DNA of 64,000 bases, from the NCBI GenBank assembly GCA_902765225.1, contig CACWYV010000006.1:32403-96402 (forward strand), in the 5' to 3' direction. The notes beneath the pieces were generated by a model. That model saw only the letters and a list, made by a program, of their open reading frames with translations, had not been told where the DNA came from and did no database searches. This document shows positions 42,731 through 50,917 of this stretch, one piece after another; the first letter of the stretch is position 1, and every line of letters starts with the position of its first letter. Both the position numbers and the translations under genes were made by a program. Source of the DNA: Candidatus Avelusimicrobium intestinale. Lineage in GTDB: Bacteria > Elusimicrobiota > Elusimicrobia > Elusimicrobiales > Elusimicrobiaceae.

Positions 42731-44119
42731 TTACTTTCCCCTTGCTAGTTGTTCGGCTAGCCCGATATAATCTTCCGGTTTCAAAGCTTGCATCCGGCTT
42801 TTAAGTTCCCGGCTAATTTCCAGCTGGTCAATAAACTGCCGCCACGCTACCGCAGCAACGGTATGGCCCCGGGTAAAATCACGCAATTTTTCATACGGAT
42901 TTTTAATCCCCGCCGCACGCAACATCGTTTGAAACGCTTCGGCCAATACTTCCGGGTGGGCCTTTACTTCTTGTAAAGCCGACGCCCGGTCAAAAGCCGT
43001 TTTATGGAGACCGCCTACAATAGACCCATACGCTACCGCCATATAGCCAAATACCACCGCCATATTACGTAACACAGTAGAATCCGTCAAATCCCGCTGC
43101 AGACGCGAAACGGGTAACTTGTTGGCCAAAAAATCACACAACGTATTGGCTAATTGCAAATTTCCCTCGGCATTTTCAAAATCAATGGGGTTTACTTTTT
43201 GCGGCATAGTGGAAGAACCCACTTCGCCCGCAATCACCCGCTGACGCACCAGTCCGGCGGAAATATATTGCCACATATCGCGGCAGAAATCTATCAAAAT
43301 TACATTTGTTCGGCGCAAATTGTCAAACAGTTCGGCATAGGTATCGCGCGGATCCACCTGGGTAGAAACAACCGTACGAACAATTTTGATTTTACGACCT
43401 TTATTCAGCATACCCACCAAACGGTCCGCCGTGCGTGGCCAATTGACAGACGGAAAAGCCACTGCGTGTGCATTAAAATTTCCTACCGCCCCGCCGAACT
43501 TACATGAAATTTGCCGGGTACGCAGTTGTTCTATCTGCCGCGATAAACGGTCCGCAAACACGCGGATTTCTTTACCAAAGGTTGTGGGTACGGCCGGCTG
43601 GCCGTGCGTGCGCGCCAACAAAACGGAACGGGCTTCGCGGCGGGCTAACTGCAACAGAGATTGTTGGATTTGGAGCAGCAAAGGAAACAATTCTTTTTCC
43701 AATCCGTCCGAAAGCATTAAAGCGTAAGAAACGCTATTGACGTCTTCACTGGTCAAGGCAAAATGGAGCCAATTTTGCCGCTTTTTCAACGGCGTACGGT
43801 CAAAACGCAGGCGCAAGAAATATTCCACGGCCTTTACATCGTGTTTAGTAGCCGCAATATGTTTGTATCCGTTAAATTCCAAGGCATGTAACAAGGCTAA
43901 ATCTTCCGCAGACAATTGACCGAGTGTGCCCAATAATTTTTTTTCGGCAGCGGTAAGCGGCGGGCAATGCGGCAATTTTAAGGAAGATAAAACTTCCAGC
44001 CACGCCAATTCCACCCGCACGCGGCAAGCAGCTAAAGCAGATTCTCCCATGCAAGCACGCAGGGTTCCCAACCGGCCGGCGTAGCGGCCGTCTAACGGAC
44101 ACAGGACCGTATTTTCCAT
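42731..44119 (-). CDS. purB: Adenylosuccinate lyase
   Basis: This is a 462-residue lyase of the fumarase superfamily for the SAICAR and adenylosuccinate steps of purine synthesis. The signature loop GSSTMPQKVNPIDFENAEGN (about 297-316) with the catalytic Ser is clear, as are TSEDVNSVSYALM, ARTHGQPAVPTTFGKE and the RDLTDSTVLRNMAVVFGY block. The length and sequence type match the E. coli class of PurB. Its -10 (44126-44131) is six bases before the ATG with no Shine-Dalgarno. Confidence 0.95.
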   Translation of the reverse strand: MENTVLCPLDGRYAGRLGTLRACMGESALAACRVRVELAWLEVLSSLKLPHCPPLTAAEKKLLGTLGQLSAEDLALLHALEFNGYKHIAATKHDVKAVEYFLRLRFDRTPLKKRQNWLHFALTSEDVNSVSYALMLSDGLEKELFPLLLQIQQSLLQLARREARSVLLARTHGQPAVPTTFGKEIRVFADRLSRQIEQLRTRQISCKFGGAVGNFNAHAVAFPSVNWPRTADRLVGMLNKGRKIKIVRTVVSTQVDPRDTYAELFDNLRRTNVILIDFCRDMWQYISAGLVRQRVIAGEVGSSTMPQKVNPIDFENAEGNLQLANTLCDFLANKLPVSRLQRDLTDSTVLRNMAVVFGYMAVAYGSIVGGLHKTAFDRASALQEVKAHPEVLAEAFQTMLRAAGIKNPYEKLRDFTRGHTVAAVAWRQFIDQLEISRELKSRMQALKPEDYIGLAEQLARGK

Positions 44120-44125
44120 ACTAAT

Positions 44126-44131
44126 ATTTTA
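44126..44131 (-). promoter_or_regulatory. Extended -10 of purBA, leaderless start
   Basis: TTTTTGCTAAAAT on the minus strand is followed by exactly six bases (ATTAGT) and ATG. Confidence 0.6.
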
Positions 44132-44185
44132 GCAAAAATAAGGCCCCCGGGGGCAGATGGAAAAATATTTTTCCCCGTTTTTTGC

Positions 44186-44191
44186 TACAAT
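44186..44191 (+). promoter_or_regulatory. Extended -10 of the serpin-like gene
   Basis: TTTTTTGCTACAAT. The coding start with GAGGA is 52 bases further on, so this message has a normal leader. Confidence 0.55.
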
Positions 44192-44242
44192 GTGCACAGG
44201 GGGATGTATGAAAAACCCCAAACAATGACCATTGAGGACATT

Positions 44243-45352
44243 ATGAAAAAAATAATTCTTGTTATTATGGTAGCGGCTTTAGCAGTAGTTTCTGTTTCTT
44301 TATATAAATCCTACAAAGACTTGGTGGAAGAAAGCGTTCCCGTGCCGGAGGGAGAAGTTTCTATCCCCTACGCCGATTCTACTTTTCAAAACGTGCAAGA
44401 GGCCTCTTCTCTCTCGTTAGAAGTGTTACCCACTATGGCCAGCCCATCAACCGCTAAAAATCAAGTGTGGGCGGGTGCCTTTCAATTGGTATGGAATGAT
44501 TTGACTAAAAACCTGAATAAGGCCCCTATTGAGTTTGCCGATTCCAAACCGCAAATCGTACAACTTTTAAACAAGAGTCCGTTTAGCGAGCAAGATTTAT
44601 CTCCTCAGGCGTATTATGCAAAATGGGGCCTCGTTTCGCCGGCATTGAAACGGGAAATAGAAAAAGGAGTTTACGATAAATTCCACGAAAAAAGCCGCAT
44701 TTTAAACGAATTTAAGTGGACCCGCCGGCCCGACACATACGTTTTGTATGCCATGCTGAAAAAAGACCTGGAATATAAAGCCAAATTTAACAAACTGGGG
44801 TCTGCTCCTTTCCAAGGCAGCCGCAAGCAAGTAGCCTATTTTGGGATAACCGATAAGGATAAAAATTCATCTTTACGAAAATCGGTACGGGTTCTGTTTT
44901 ACAACGACCGGGAAGATTTTGCGGTTACGTTGCAATCCAAACAAGGCGACCTCATCCACTTGTACAGAACACCCGGCAACAAACCGCTGGACCAAGTCTA
45001 TGCGGAAATGAAACAAAAGGCCACGCGACACCCCGATGGCTTAGGCAAAACGGATGAATTTAAAGCACCCAAGTTGGATTTCCGTGCCAAGCAGGAATTT
45101 AAAGAATTGTACGATAAACAGATTCTTCCTTCCGGTTTTACCATTACAAAAGCCCTGGAAGCCATTCAATTTAAAATGGATGAAACGGGTACCAAATTAG
45201 TGGCCGAAGCAGCGATGGGGAGGTCCAAGTCGGCTAGTATATGGGAACCCCCCCACTATTTCCACTTTACAGGTCCGTATGTGATTTTTATGGAAGAACC
45301 CGGTAAACGCCCGTACTTTGCCGCACGCATTACCGACCCGGCCGCCTTGTAA
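44243..45352 (+). CDS. Serpin-like protein with N-terminal signal anchor
   Basis: This has 369 residues from the ATG at 44243 (GAGGA six bases before). A membrane segment at about 3-20 sends the rest outside the cytoplasm. The length and the C-terminus resemble serpins: a hinge-like DETGTKLVAEAAM (about 312-324), a variable loop GRSKSASIWEPPHYFHF, then FTGPYVIFMEEPGKRPYFAARITDPAAL, which matches serpin PFLFFI...GR..NP. Upstream, VLYAMLKKDLEYKAKFNKL recalls the serpin block before strand s3A. If it is a serpin it could trap serine or cysteine proteases. The divergence is strong, so this is a moderate call. Earlier in-frame starts (44192, 44204) lack a ribosome site. Confidence 0.55.
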   Translation: MKKIILVIMVAALAVVSVSLYKSYKDLVEESVPVPEGEVSIPYADSTFQNVQEASSLSLEVLPTMASPSTAKNQVWAGAFQLVWNDLTKNLNKAPIEFADSKPQIVQLLNKSPFSEQDLSPQAYYAKWGLVSPALKREIEKGVYDKFHEKSRILNEFKWTRRPDTYVLYAMLKKDLEYKAKFNKLGSAPFQGSRKQVAYFGITDKDKNSSLRKSVRVLFYNDREDFAVTLQSKQGDLIHLYRTPGNKPLDQVYAEMKQKATRHPDGLGKTDEFKAPKLDFRAKQEFKELYDKQILPSGFTITKALEAIQFKMDETGTKLVAEAAMGRSKSASIWEPPHYFHFTGPYVIFMEEPGKRPYFAARITDPAAL

Positions 45353-45482
45353 TAACAGCGGAGCCCGGCCCCAGCAATTCCCCATTTTGGGTGTTCAATT
45401 GCGTTTAAATAAAAAATGCCTGTACTCTCCAATTATGCTAAATTTTGTAAATAATAATATTTAGTAAGAAGAAAGGTTAAAA

Positions 45483-46883
45483 ATGGTTACGGCAATTGAA
45501 AGTATCTTATACCCCTTCGTTGTTAAGTTTAATGAATATTTGTCCAACTACATATTGGTTTTTTTGCTTGTTGGCGTAGGCCTTTGGTACACGATAAAAA
45601 CCCGGTTTGTTCAAATCCGTTGTTTCAAGGAAGGGATCTATAACTCGTTTGGGCATCCCCGTTGGTTCGGCGAGAAAGACGAAAACAGCGTAAGCCCCTT
45701 CCAAGCATTAACTACCGCCATAGCCGCCCAAGTCGGCACAGGGAATATCGTCGGAGCATCCGCAGCCATTCTGGTGGGCGGCCCGGGAGCCGTATTTTGG
45801 ATGTGGGTGATTGCTTTCTTCGGCATGGCTACCATCTATGCGGAAGCCGTGCTTGCCGTAAAAACAAGAATCGTTGAAAAAGACGGAACTATAAAAGGCG
45901 GCCCCGTGTATTATATCACAACGGCCTTCCGAGATAAATTAGGGAAATACTTGGCGGCCTTCTTTGCCATAGCCATCATCCTCGCGCTTGGTTTTATGGG
46001 ATGCATGGTTCAATCCAACTCCATCAGTTACACCATGCAAACGGCGTTTGGCATTTCGCCTTGGATCGTCGGGGTGATATTGGTTATTTTATCCGGAATT
46101 GTTTTTATAGGCGGCGTTCGCCGGCTTGCTTCTGTGACGGAAAAACTGGTCCCTGTCATGGCAGCCACATTTCTAATTGGTGCCTTTTTCGTTTTAACTA
46201 TAAGATACAACTACCTCTTTGAAACTTTTAAAATGATTTTCCAATACGCCTTTGAACCGCAAGCCATCATAGGCGGCGGATTTTGGTATGCTATCAAAAC
46301 CGCCGTCAGCCAAGGGGCTAAAAGAGGCCTGTTCTCCAACGAAGCCGGCATGGGTTCAACCCCTCATATTCACGCCCTTTCCCGCGCAAAAACTCCGCAC
46401 GAACAAGGCACTATTGCCATGATGGGTGTCTTCGTAGATACGTTTGTGGTGTTAACCTTAAATGCGTTGGTGATTATTTCCACGTTATACACTTCGGACG
46501 GACTACTGTCCAATGGTTATACGGGCGCAGTAACGGAAATATTAAACAAAACCAACTTGGTTCAAACGGCTTTTGGAAGCATTATGGGTTCCCATTTAGG
46601 AGCAATTTTTGTGGCTGTTTGTCTGTGTTTTTTTGCCTTTTCTTCCATCCTTTGTTGGAATTTTTTCGGTAAAATAAATACAGTCTATTTGTTTAGACGG
46701 GGAAACGATAAAAAGGCTGTTTTCACTTATACGTTAGTATCTCTCTGTTTTATTATGATGGGATCACTTGTATCCAGCGATTTGGTTTGGGAACTGACAG
46801 ATATGTTTAATAATCTATTGGTTATCCCCAACGTACTGGCTTTATTCGCTTTGACCAACATCGTAGTTAATAAGTGCAAATAA
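45483..46883 (+). CDS. Sodium:alanine symporter (AGCS family)
   Basis: This is a 466-residue, 11-segment sodium-driven amino-acid symporter for alanine or glycine. Family blocks include FQALTTAIAAQVGTGNIVGASAAILVGGPGAVFWMW, TIYAEAVLAVKTR, GGPVYYI and GAKRGLFSNEAGMGSTPHIHA. All are intact. AAAGG precedes the ATG. It is the last core-like gene before an AT-rich accessory segment, and no strong terminator is seen after it. Confidence 0.95.
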   Translation: MVTAIESILYPFVVKFNEYLSNYILVFLLVGVGLWYTIKTRFVQIRCFKEGIYNSFGHPRWFGEKDENSVSPFQALTTAIAAQVGTGNIVGASAAILVGGPGAVFWMWVIAFFGMATIYAEAVLAVKTRIVEKDGTIKGGPVYYITTAFRDKLGKYLAAFFAIAIILALGFMGCMVQSNSISYTMQTAFGISPWIVGVILVILSGIVFIGGVRRLASVTEKLVPVMAATFLIGAFFVLTIRYNYLFETFKMIFQYAFEPQAIIGGGFWYAIKTAVSQGAKRGLFSNEAGMGSTPHIHALSRAKTPHEQGTIAMMGVFVDTFVVLTLNALVIISTLYTSDGLLSNGYTGAVTEILNKTNLVQTAFGSIMGSHLGAIFVAVCLCFFAFSSILCWNFFGKINTVYLFRRGNDKKAVFTYTLVSLCFIMMGSLVSSDLVWELTDMFNNLLVIPNVLALFALTNIVVNKCK

Positions 46884-47296
46884 ATTCTCCATCAACCGGA
46901 TTTAAACTTTCGTAAAGTTGCACTCCCACCAAGCGTGGTTTGTAGGGTGAGGGAGCGACCAAAATAGTGCCCTATTTCTTTATACTCCTCTATCGCTAAC
47001 TTTGCTAAAATTGGCGGATGTTTTTTACAGTTGCCTTGGTTCAACTTTTACGAGACTGGGTGAAATATTAACTGTAACGAATTTTTAGATTGAGGAACAA
47101 CTCAGCTTGTTTTATCGTATTTATGTCTGGATTTGCTTCCAATTTGTTGTAAGCTACGGTTTTTGATTACAATTTATTTGATTATTTTGTAATCTAGGAA
47201 TTTGTCATCATTTCATTGTAAACTATTGATTTTGTTTACAATTTATACTATTATTTTGTAAGCTAATATTATAATTAGGACAGGAGCATAAGAACC
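46884..47296 (+). promoter_or_regulatory. AT-rich intergenic region with fic promoter and repeated operators
   Basis: Up to about 47140 I see no gene. From 47147 to 47265 two 50-bp units, 69 bp apart, each carry TTGTAAnCTA, then nTTACAA, then another TTGTAAnCTA. The direct motifs are at 47147, 47187, 47216 and 47256. The inverted ones are at 47165-47172 and 47234-47241. A TATAAT at 47270-47275 and CAGGAGC before the ATG at 47297 follow. The last motif lies in the promoter spacer, as expected for a repressor site. Confidence 0.7.
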
Positions 47297-48415
47297 ATGA
47301 AACCGTTTGTCCCTGAAAATTTACCAATACAGAATTTAGATTGGAAACGTTTAACACAATTGGCTGATGATGCAGCTACCGCGGTGTATCATTATAGTGG
47401 GCTATTAGAAAATATGATAAGCCCAGAAATCTTATTGGCTCCATTGGTACGCAAAGAAGCCGAATTGTCTTCGCGTATAGAAGGAACACAATCCACAATG
47501 AGTGATGTGTTGGAATTTGAATCAGGGAAAAGATTTAGTGGCTCTCAAGAAAAAGAAATACGAGGATTGCAAAATTATCGCGAAGCTCTTAAAATCGCAG
47601 AAGCATATTTGAGAGATGGGAGACCTTTTTCATTAACATTAATCAAAGAATTACATGCCATTTTGATGACTGATGCCATTTGGGATGCTCCACATAGCCA
47701 ACCCGGAGAATTTCGTACCGGAGCGGTCTTTATTGGACCCAAAGGTTGTGGAATTGAAAATGCTACATATGTTCCGCCAGAGCATTTCCTCATACAAGGA
47801 TGTTTGGACAACTGGGAACATTATGCTCAGCAATCATCAGATGGCAAGCTCATTACAACGGGTATTTTACATGCTCAATTTGAAATTATTCACCCTTTTA
47901 TGGATGGTAATGGCAGAATTGGACGTATGCTGATTCCATTGTATTTATACTTAAATCATGCTCTCAACCGTCCAATGTTTTATATTAGTGAATACTTTGA
48001 ACAAAATCGGAAAGAGTATTACTCTAGCCTTAATAACATTACTCAGCAAGGTAATTGGCAAGGTTGGGTAGAATTCTTTTTGACAGCTTTACAATCACAA
48101 GCCAAAACGAATACGATCAAAGTACACCAAATTATATCTTTGTATGACGAAATGAAGAAAAAATTTCGGGCCGCCATCAATTCCCGGTATTACATAGATG
48201 CTTTGGACTGTTTATTTAAACGTCCAATTATCAGCTCTAATCTGTTTATTGAAAAAACAGCTCCAGGACATGGGAATACTGCTCGCAACATTTTAAAAAA
48301 ATTAGAACAATCCAACCTGATTATTAAAACAGAGCAGGGCACGGGACGAGCGCCTTCGCGGTATGCGTTCCCCAGTTTGCTCAATATAGCCAACGGAAAA
48401 ACAACAACTCCCTAA
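47297..48415 (+). CDS. Fic-family AMPylator-like protein with winged-helix tail
   Basis: This is a 372-residue Fic protein, an enzyme that usually transfers AMP to Ser/Thr/Tyr of targets. The canonical active site HPFMDGNGRIGR is at 199-210. An N-terminal inhibitory helix carries SSRIEG (58-63), the (S/T)xxxE(G/N) motif of class II Fic proteins. The C-terminal part (about 285-360) looks like a winged-helix DNA-binding domain (ARNILKKLEQSNLIIKTEQGTGRAPSRYAF). That fits the repeated operators upstream and suggests self-regulation (inference). The codons are visibly AT-richer than in neighbouring genes. Confidence 0.93.
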   Translation: MKPFVPENLPIQNLDWKRLTQLADDAATAVYHYSGLLENMISPEILLAPLVRKEAELSSRIEGTQSTMSDVLEFESGKRFSGSQEKEIRGLQNYREALKIAEAYLRDGRPFSLTLIKELHAILMTDAIWDAPHSQPGEFRTGAVFIGPKGCGIENATYVPPEHFLIQGCLDNWEHYAQQSSDGKLITTGILHAQFEIIHPFMDGNGRIGRMLIPLYLYLNHALNRPMFYISEYFEQNRKEYYSSLNNITQQGNWQGWVEFFLTALQSQAKTNTIKVHQIISLYDEMKKKFRAAINSRYYIDALDCLFKRPIISSNLFIEKTAPGHGNTARNILKKLEQSNLIIKTEQGTGRAPSRYAFPSLLNIANGKTTTP

Positions 48416-48608
48416 AGGAAGGGCCGTTTGTGAGCCGATTTTGGGGCTTGTTTAACGAGTTTTCTTTTTTGCGACTCTACTTCATGTACCAACATCAAAG
48501 AAGGACCTTCATACTAACAAAGATAGAACTAAGAAATATATGAAATTAGCTGATCTTCTTGTAGCGCATGGAACTAAGAAATAATTCCAATTATTTTGAT
48601 AGCAACCT

Positions 48609-50024
48609 TTAGCGTAACCAAAATCCGTTGATTAAAAATATGTTTTCCTTGGCTCTTGTTAATGCCGTATATAGCCACCGATACCCTTCTTCTGTCGTGT
48701 GATAAGCAAGTTTCTGAGGAATATTTAAATACACATTACTCCATTCGCCCCCTTGAGCTTTGTGACATGTAATTGCGTAACCAAAAGCTGCGTGCAAGGC
48801 ATTTAGATAGTCATCCTTAAAAAGGCCATCTTTAAATTCTTTACTTGTTTGATAGATTCCTTTCGCCTTCATTCGTTTGTAATAATCTATATATAGCGTT
48901 CTTTGTTGAGCTTTGGTAAGTCTTGGCAGGTTTTGATATAGAAGCTCTTCTATCAGATACTGAGAAACTCTTTTTCTAGTCCCAATCTCCTCAACTTCCA
49001 CTTTTCTAAATGTTAGGTTAGCATGTTGAACACGTTCTCCAACGGAAATAATTCTAACAAAATCTCCATTCATTAGACCAGACAATAAATTATTCTGTGT
49101 TATAAGCAGTAAATCATTTTTTTTGAGTGTTTCAGGACCTCTTCCCAACTTTTGGCGAATAAGTGAATTTATTCTAGAAGCTGTTTTATTACTTCTACAG
49201 ATACAAGTTGCGTGTTCGTATCCGTGCGCTTTAATATCCTCAATATAGCTATTTATCCAAATATCTTCGCTAGGAACAATATGAATGTTTTGATAATTTT
49301 TCAAGGGGAATTGATTCCATTTCTTGTCATTACTATGCGAAATTAATTTTCGAATTTCTTGAGATGCCGTGAGAACATCGCTTGTAGAAGCATGACGTAC
49401 AATTTCTGTAAGAGTACATTTGTCCGATGGTAGCCGAAAATGCTCCATAAGATATTCTTGATTTAAAGCAGGAGAAAAGGCTCCTTTAACTGGTGGTAAT
49501 TGGCACTCATCTCCTACGAAAATAAATTTAGCACGAGGAGCAAAAGAAATTAAATCGGATAACACCTTGCCACTACCAAAAAATGCTATTTCTGGTTCTT
49601 TATCCTCCTCATCCGAAATCATTGAGGCCTCATCAATAATAAAAGTAGTGTTAGAGTCTGTATGACACACCTTAAATTCCGGAAACAACCATGTTCCTTC
49701 TTTATCTTCATTTTCAACAAGGGTTGCGACTGTCCCTATGTTTTCATTTAAATCATCAAACTTATAGATTTGGCTATGTATAGTAACAGCCTTCTGTCCA
49801 GAGAACCTATTTAAAATTTTTGCAGCTCTTCCTGTTGAAGCCAATAAAACAAATGGGAGATTCCTTTTTTTAAATTCTGCAACAAAATCTTTGACAAGGG
49901 TAGTTTTTCCTGTACCTGCGTAACCATTTAAAATTAAAATACGCTTATGGGAATGTAGAAATCCCACCAGTTTCTGCAAGGCCTTGCTTTGAGATTTGGT
50001 ATATGTAATTGTCTTTTTATTCAT
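48609..50024 (-). CDS. RecD/Pif1-like superfamily 1 DNA helicase
   Basis: From the ATG at 50024 this has 471 residues. Walker A is NGYAGTGKTTL (about 33-43). Walker B (FIIDEAS) and motif III (FVGDECQLPPV) follow, and a C-terminal UvrD-type domain carries ITCHKAQGGEW and YTALTRAKENIFLI. This is the compact RecD2/Dda-like layout, so it moves on DNA with ATP. No partner nuclease is adjacent. It is AT-rich, on the opposite strand to fic, and probably acquired. An upstream TTG at 50084 could lengthen it by 20 residues. No strong ribosome site is seen. Confidence 0.85.
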   Translation of the reverse strand: MNKKTITYTKSQSKALQKLVGFLHSHKRILILNGYAGTGKTTLVKDFVAEFKKRNLPFVLLASTGRAAKILNRFSGQKAVTIHSQIYKFDDLNENIGTVATLVENEDKEGTWLFPEFKVCHTDSNTTFIIDEASMISDEEDKEPEIAFFGSGKVLSDLISFAPRAKFIFVGDECQLPPVKGAFSPALNQEYLMEHFRLPSDKCTLTEIVRHASTSDVLTASQEIRKLISHSNDKKWNQFPLKNYQNIHIVPSEDIWINSYIEDIKAHGYEHATCICRSNKTASRINSLIRQKLGRGPETLKKNDLLLITQNNLLSGLMNGDFVRIISVGERVQHANLTFRKVEVEEIGTRKRVSQYLIEELLYQNLPRLTKAQQRTLYIDYYKRMKAKGIYQTSKEFKDGLFKDDYLNALHAAFGYAITCHKAQGGEWSNVYLNIPQKLAYHTTEEGYRWLYTALTRAKENIFLINGFWLR

Positions 50025-50084
50025 TTCCACACCACTTGGACCACGTATAACACACAAATATTCTACAAATTTTAAGTTTCCCAA

Positions 50085-50406
50085 AGATTAGAATTTTCTC
50101 TTTTTTGCCTAAAGTCTGCCCAAAAGTTATACTTTTAGGCACACTATTTTATAGAATCCAGCTCCCTTTTGTAGCGGGGAAATGGTGCCCATTATAGTGA
50201 CCGGCAACCTGCCCAGCGGTTTCATAGTTTTCTTGCGTAACGGCCCACCAGATACGGACTTGGTCACAAGTCGGCTCGTTGACCCTCGCCGCTCGCGACC
50301 CCGCCTCCCCATGCTCGCCTTTCGCGGCTGTTTGCCGCCCAAACTCGGATATGGCTCCGGCTTTCAAGTCCTGACGTGCATAAAGCAGTTTATGCACTGT
50401 GGGCAT
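50085..50406. other. Non-coding gap between the helicase and tRNA-Met
   Basis: An inverted repeat TGCCTAAA/TTTAGGCA brackets about 50108-50143. The rest reverts to the GC level of the chromosome and has no gene with a family resemblance. Open frames here are short and partly antisense to the tRNA. Confidence 0.4.
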
Positions 50407-50444
50407 AAAAATTTGGGCTATCCACAAGGGATAACCCAAATTTT
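50407..50444 (-). terminator. Terminator of tRNA-Met
   Basis: On the minus strand AAATTTGGGTTATCC pairs with GGATAGCCCAAATTT (one GU pair), then TTTAT follows. It lies a few bases after the tRNA. Confidence 0.9.
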
Positions 50445-50446
50445 AC

Positions 50447-50520
50447 TGCGCCCACCAGGACTTGAACCTGGAACCCATCGATTATGAGTCGATTGCTCTA
50501 ACCAATTGAGCTATAGGCGC
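50447..50520 (-). tRNA. tRNA-Met (anticodon CAT)
   Basis: The acceptor GCGCCTA/TGGGCGC has one GU pair, with A73. The D arm is AGCTCAATTGGTTAGAGCA, the anticodon stem ATCGA/TCGAT has loop CTCATAA, and the T arm is CCAGGTTCAAGTCCTGG. Elongator Met is most likely, but a lysidine-modified tRNA-Ile2 also has CAT. CCA is not encoded. Confidence 0.95.
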
Positions 50521-50531
50521 GATACCTCTTT

Positions 50532-50537
50532 ATTATA
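50532..50537 (-). promoter_or_regulatory. -10 box of tRNA-Met
   Basis: TTGTTATAAT on the minus strand, eleven bases before the tRNA 5' end. Confidence 0.6.
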
Positions 50538-50558
50538 ACAAATTCTTGCGTACTGAAA

Positions 50559-50587
50559 TTGTACTTTCTTCTCAAATGTGCTAGAAT
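50559..50587 (+). promoter_or_regulatory. Promoter of tRNA-Gln
   Basis: TTGTAC (50559-50564), a 17-base spacer and extended -10 TGCTAGAAT (TAGAAT 50582-50587), eleven bases before the tRNA. Confidence 0.65.
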
Positions 50588-50598
50588 ATAGGTGTTAC

Positions 50599-50669
50599 TC
50601 CGGGATGGTGTAATGGTAACACAGGTGCCTCTGGAGCACTAATTCTAGGTTCGAATCCTAGTCCCGGAA
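50599..50669 (+). tRNA. tRNA-Gln (anticodon CTG)
   Basis: The acceptor TCCGGGA pairs with TCCCGGA, with A69 as discriminator. The D arm is TGGTGTAATGGTAACA, the anticodon stem GGTGC/GCACT has loop CTCTGGA, and the T arm is CTAGGTTCGAATCCTAG. CCA is not encoded. A terminator follows directly. Confidence 0.95.
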
Positions 50670-50893
50670 AAATTTAAGGCCTCGCGTAGCGGGGCCTGAA
50701 TTTTTGTGGGAAGAAGGCCAACTGCTTGGCCTTCGGCTAGGATTCGAAGCCCGCAGCGATGTTTTTGTTTGAGCGTGCATAAGCCGCGAAAGGCAAAAAC
50801 CGCGAGGGCGGGCCCGGGTGAAATTTCCGTCAGGAAATTTACACAGGGCGAATCTACCCCCGGAAAAATTTAAGGCCTCGCATAGCGGGGCCT
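50663..50893 (+). repeat. Duplicated tRNA-Gln tail plus terminator
   Basis: The 35-bp segment at 50663-50697 (end of the tRNA acceptor plus terminator stem) recurs at 50859-50893 with a single G/A difference. The 161 bp between the copies contain an inverted TTCGAATCCTAG fragment of the T arm (about 50737-50748), a hairpin AAGGCCAACTGCTTGGCCTT and GAAATTTCC/GGAAATTT. Nothing in it looks coding. Confidence 0.8.
50677..50705 (+). terminator. Terminator of tRNA-Gln
   Basis: AGGCCTCGC/GCGGGGCCT with a 3-nt loop, then AATTTTT. Confidence 0.85.
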
Positions 50894-50917
50894 CAGGTTT
50901 ATGAAAAGAAAGTACTG

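Noticed and set aside
47147..47265. Repeats upstream of fic considered as a CRISPR array
   Set aside because: Only two units occur, with internal symmetric motifs, a fixed 69-bp offset and a promoter placement. There are no cas genes or variable spacers. An operator pair explains them better.
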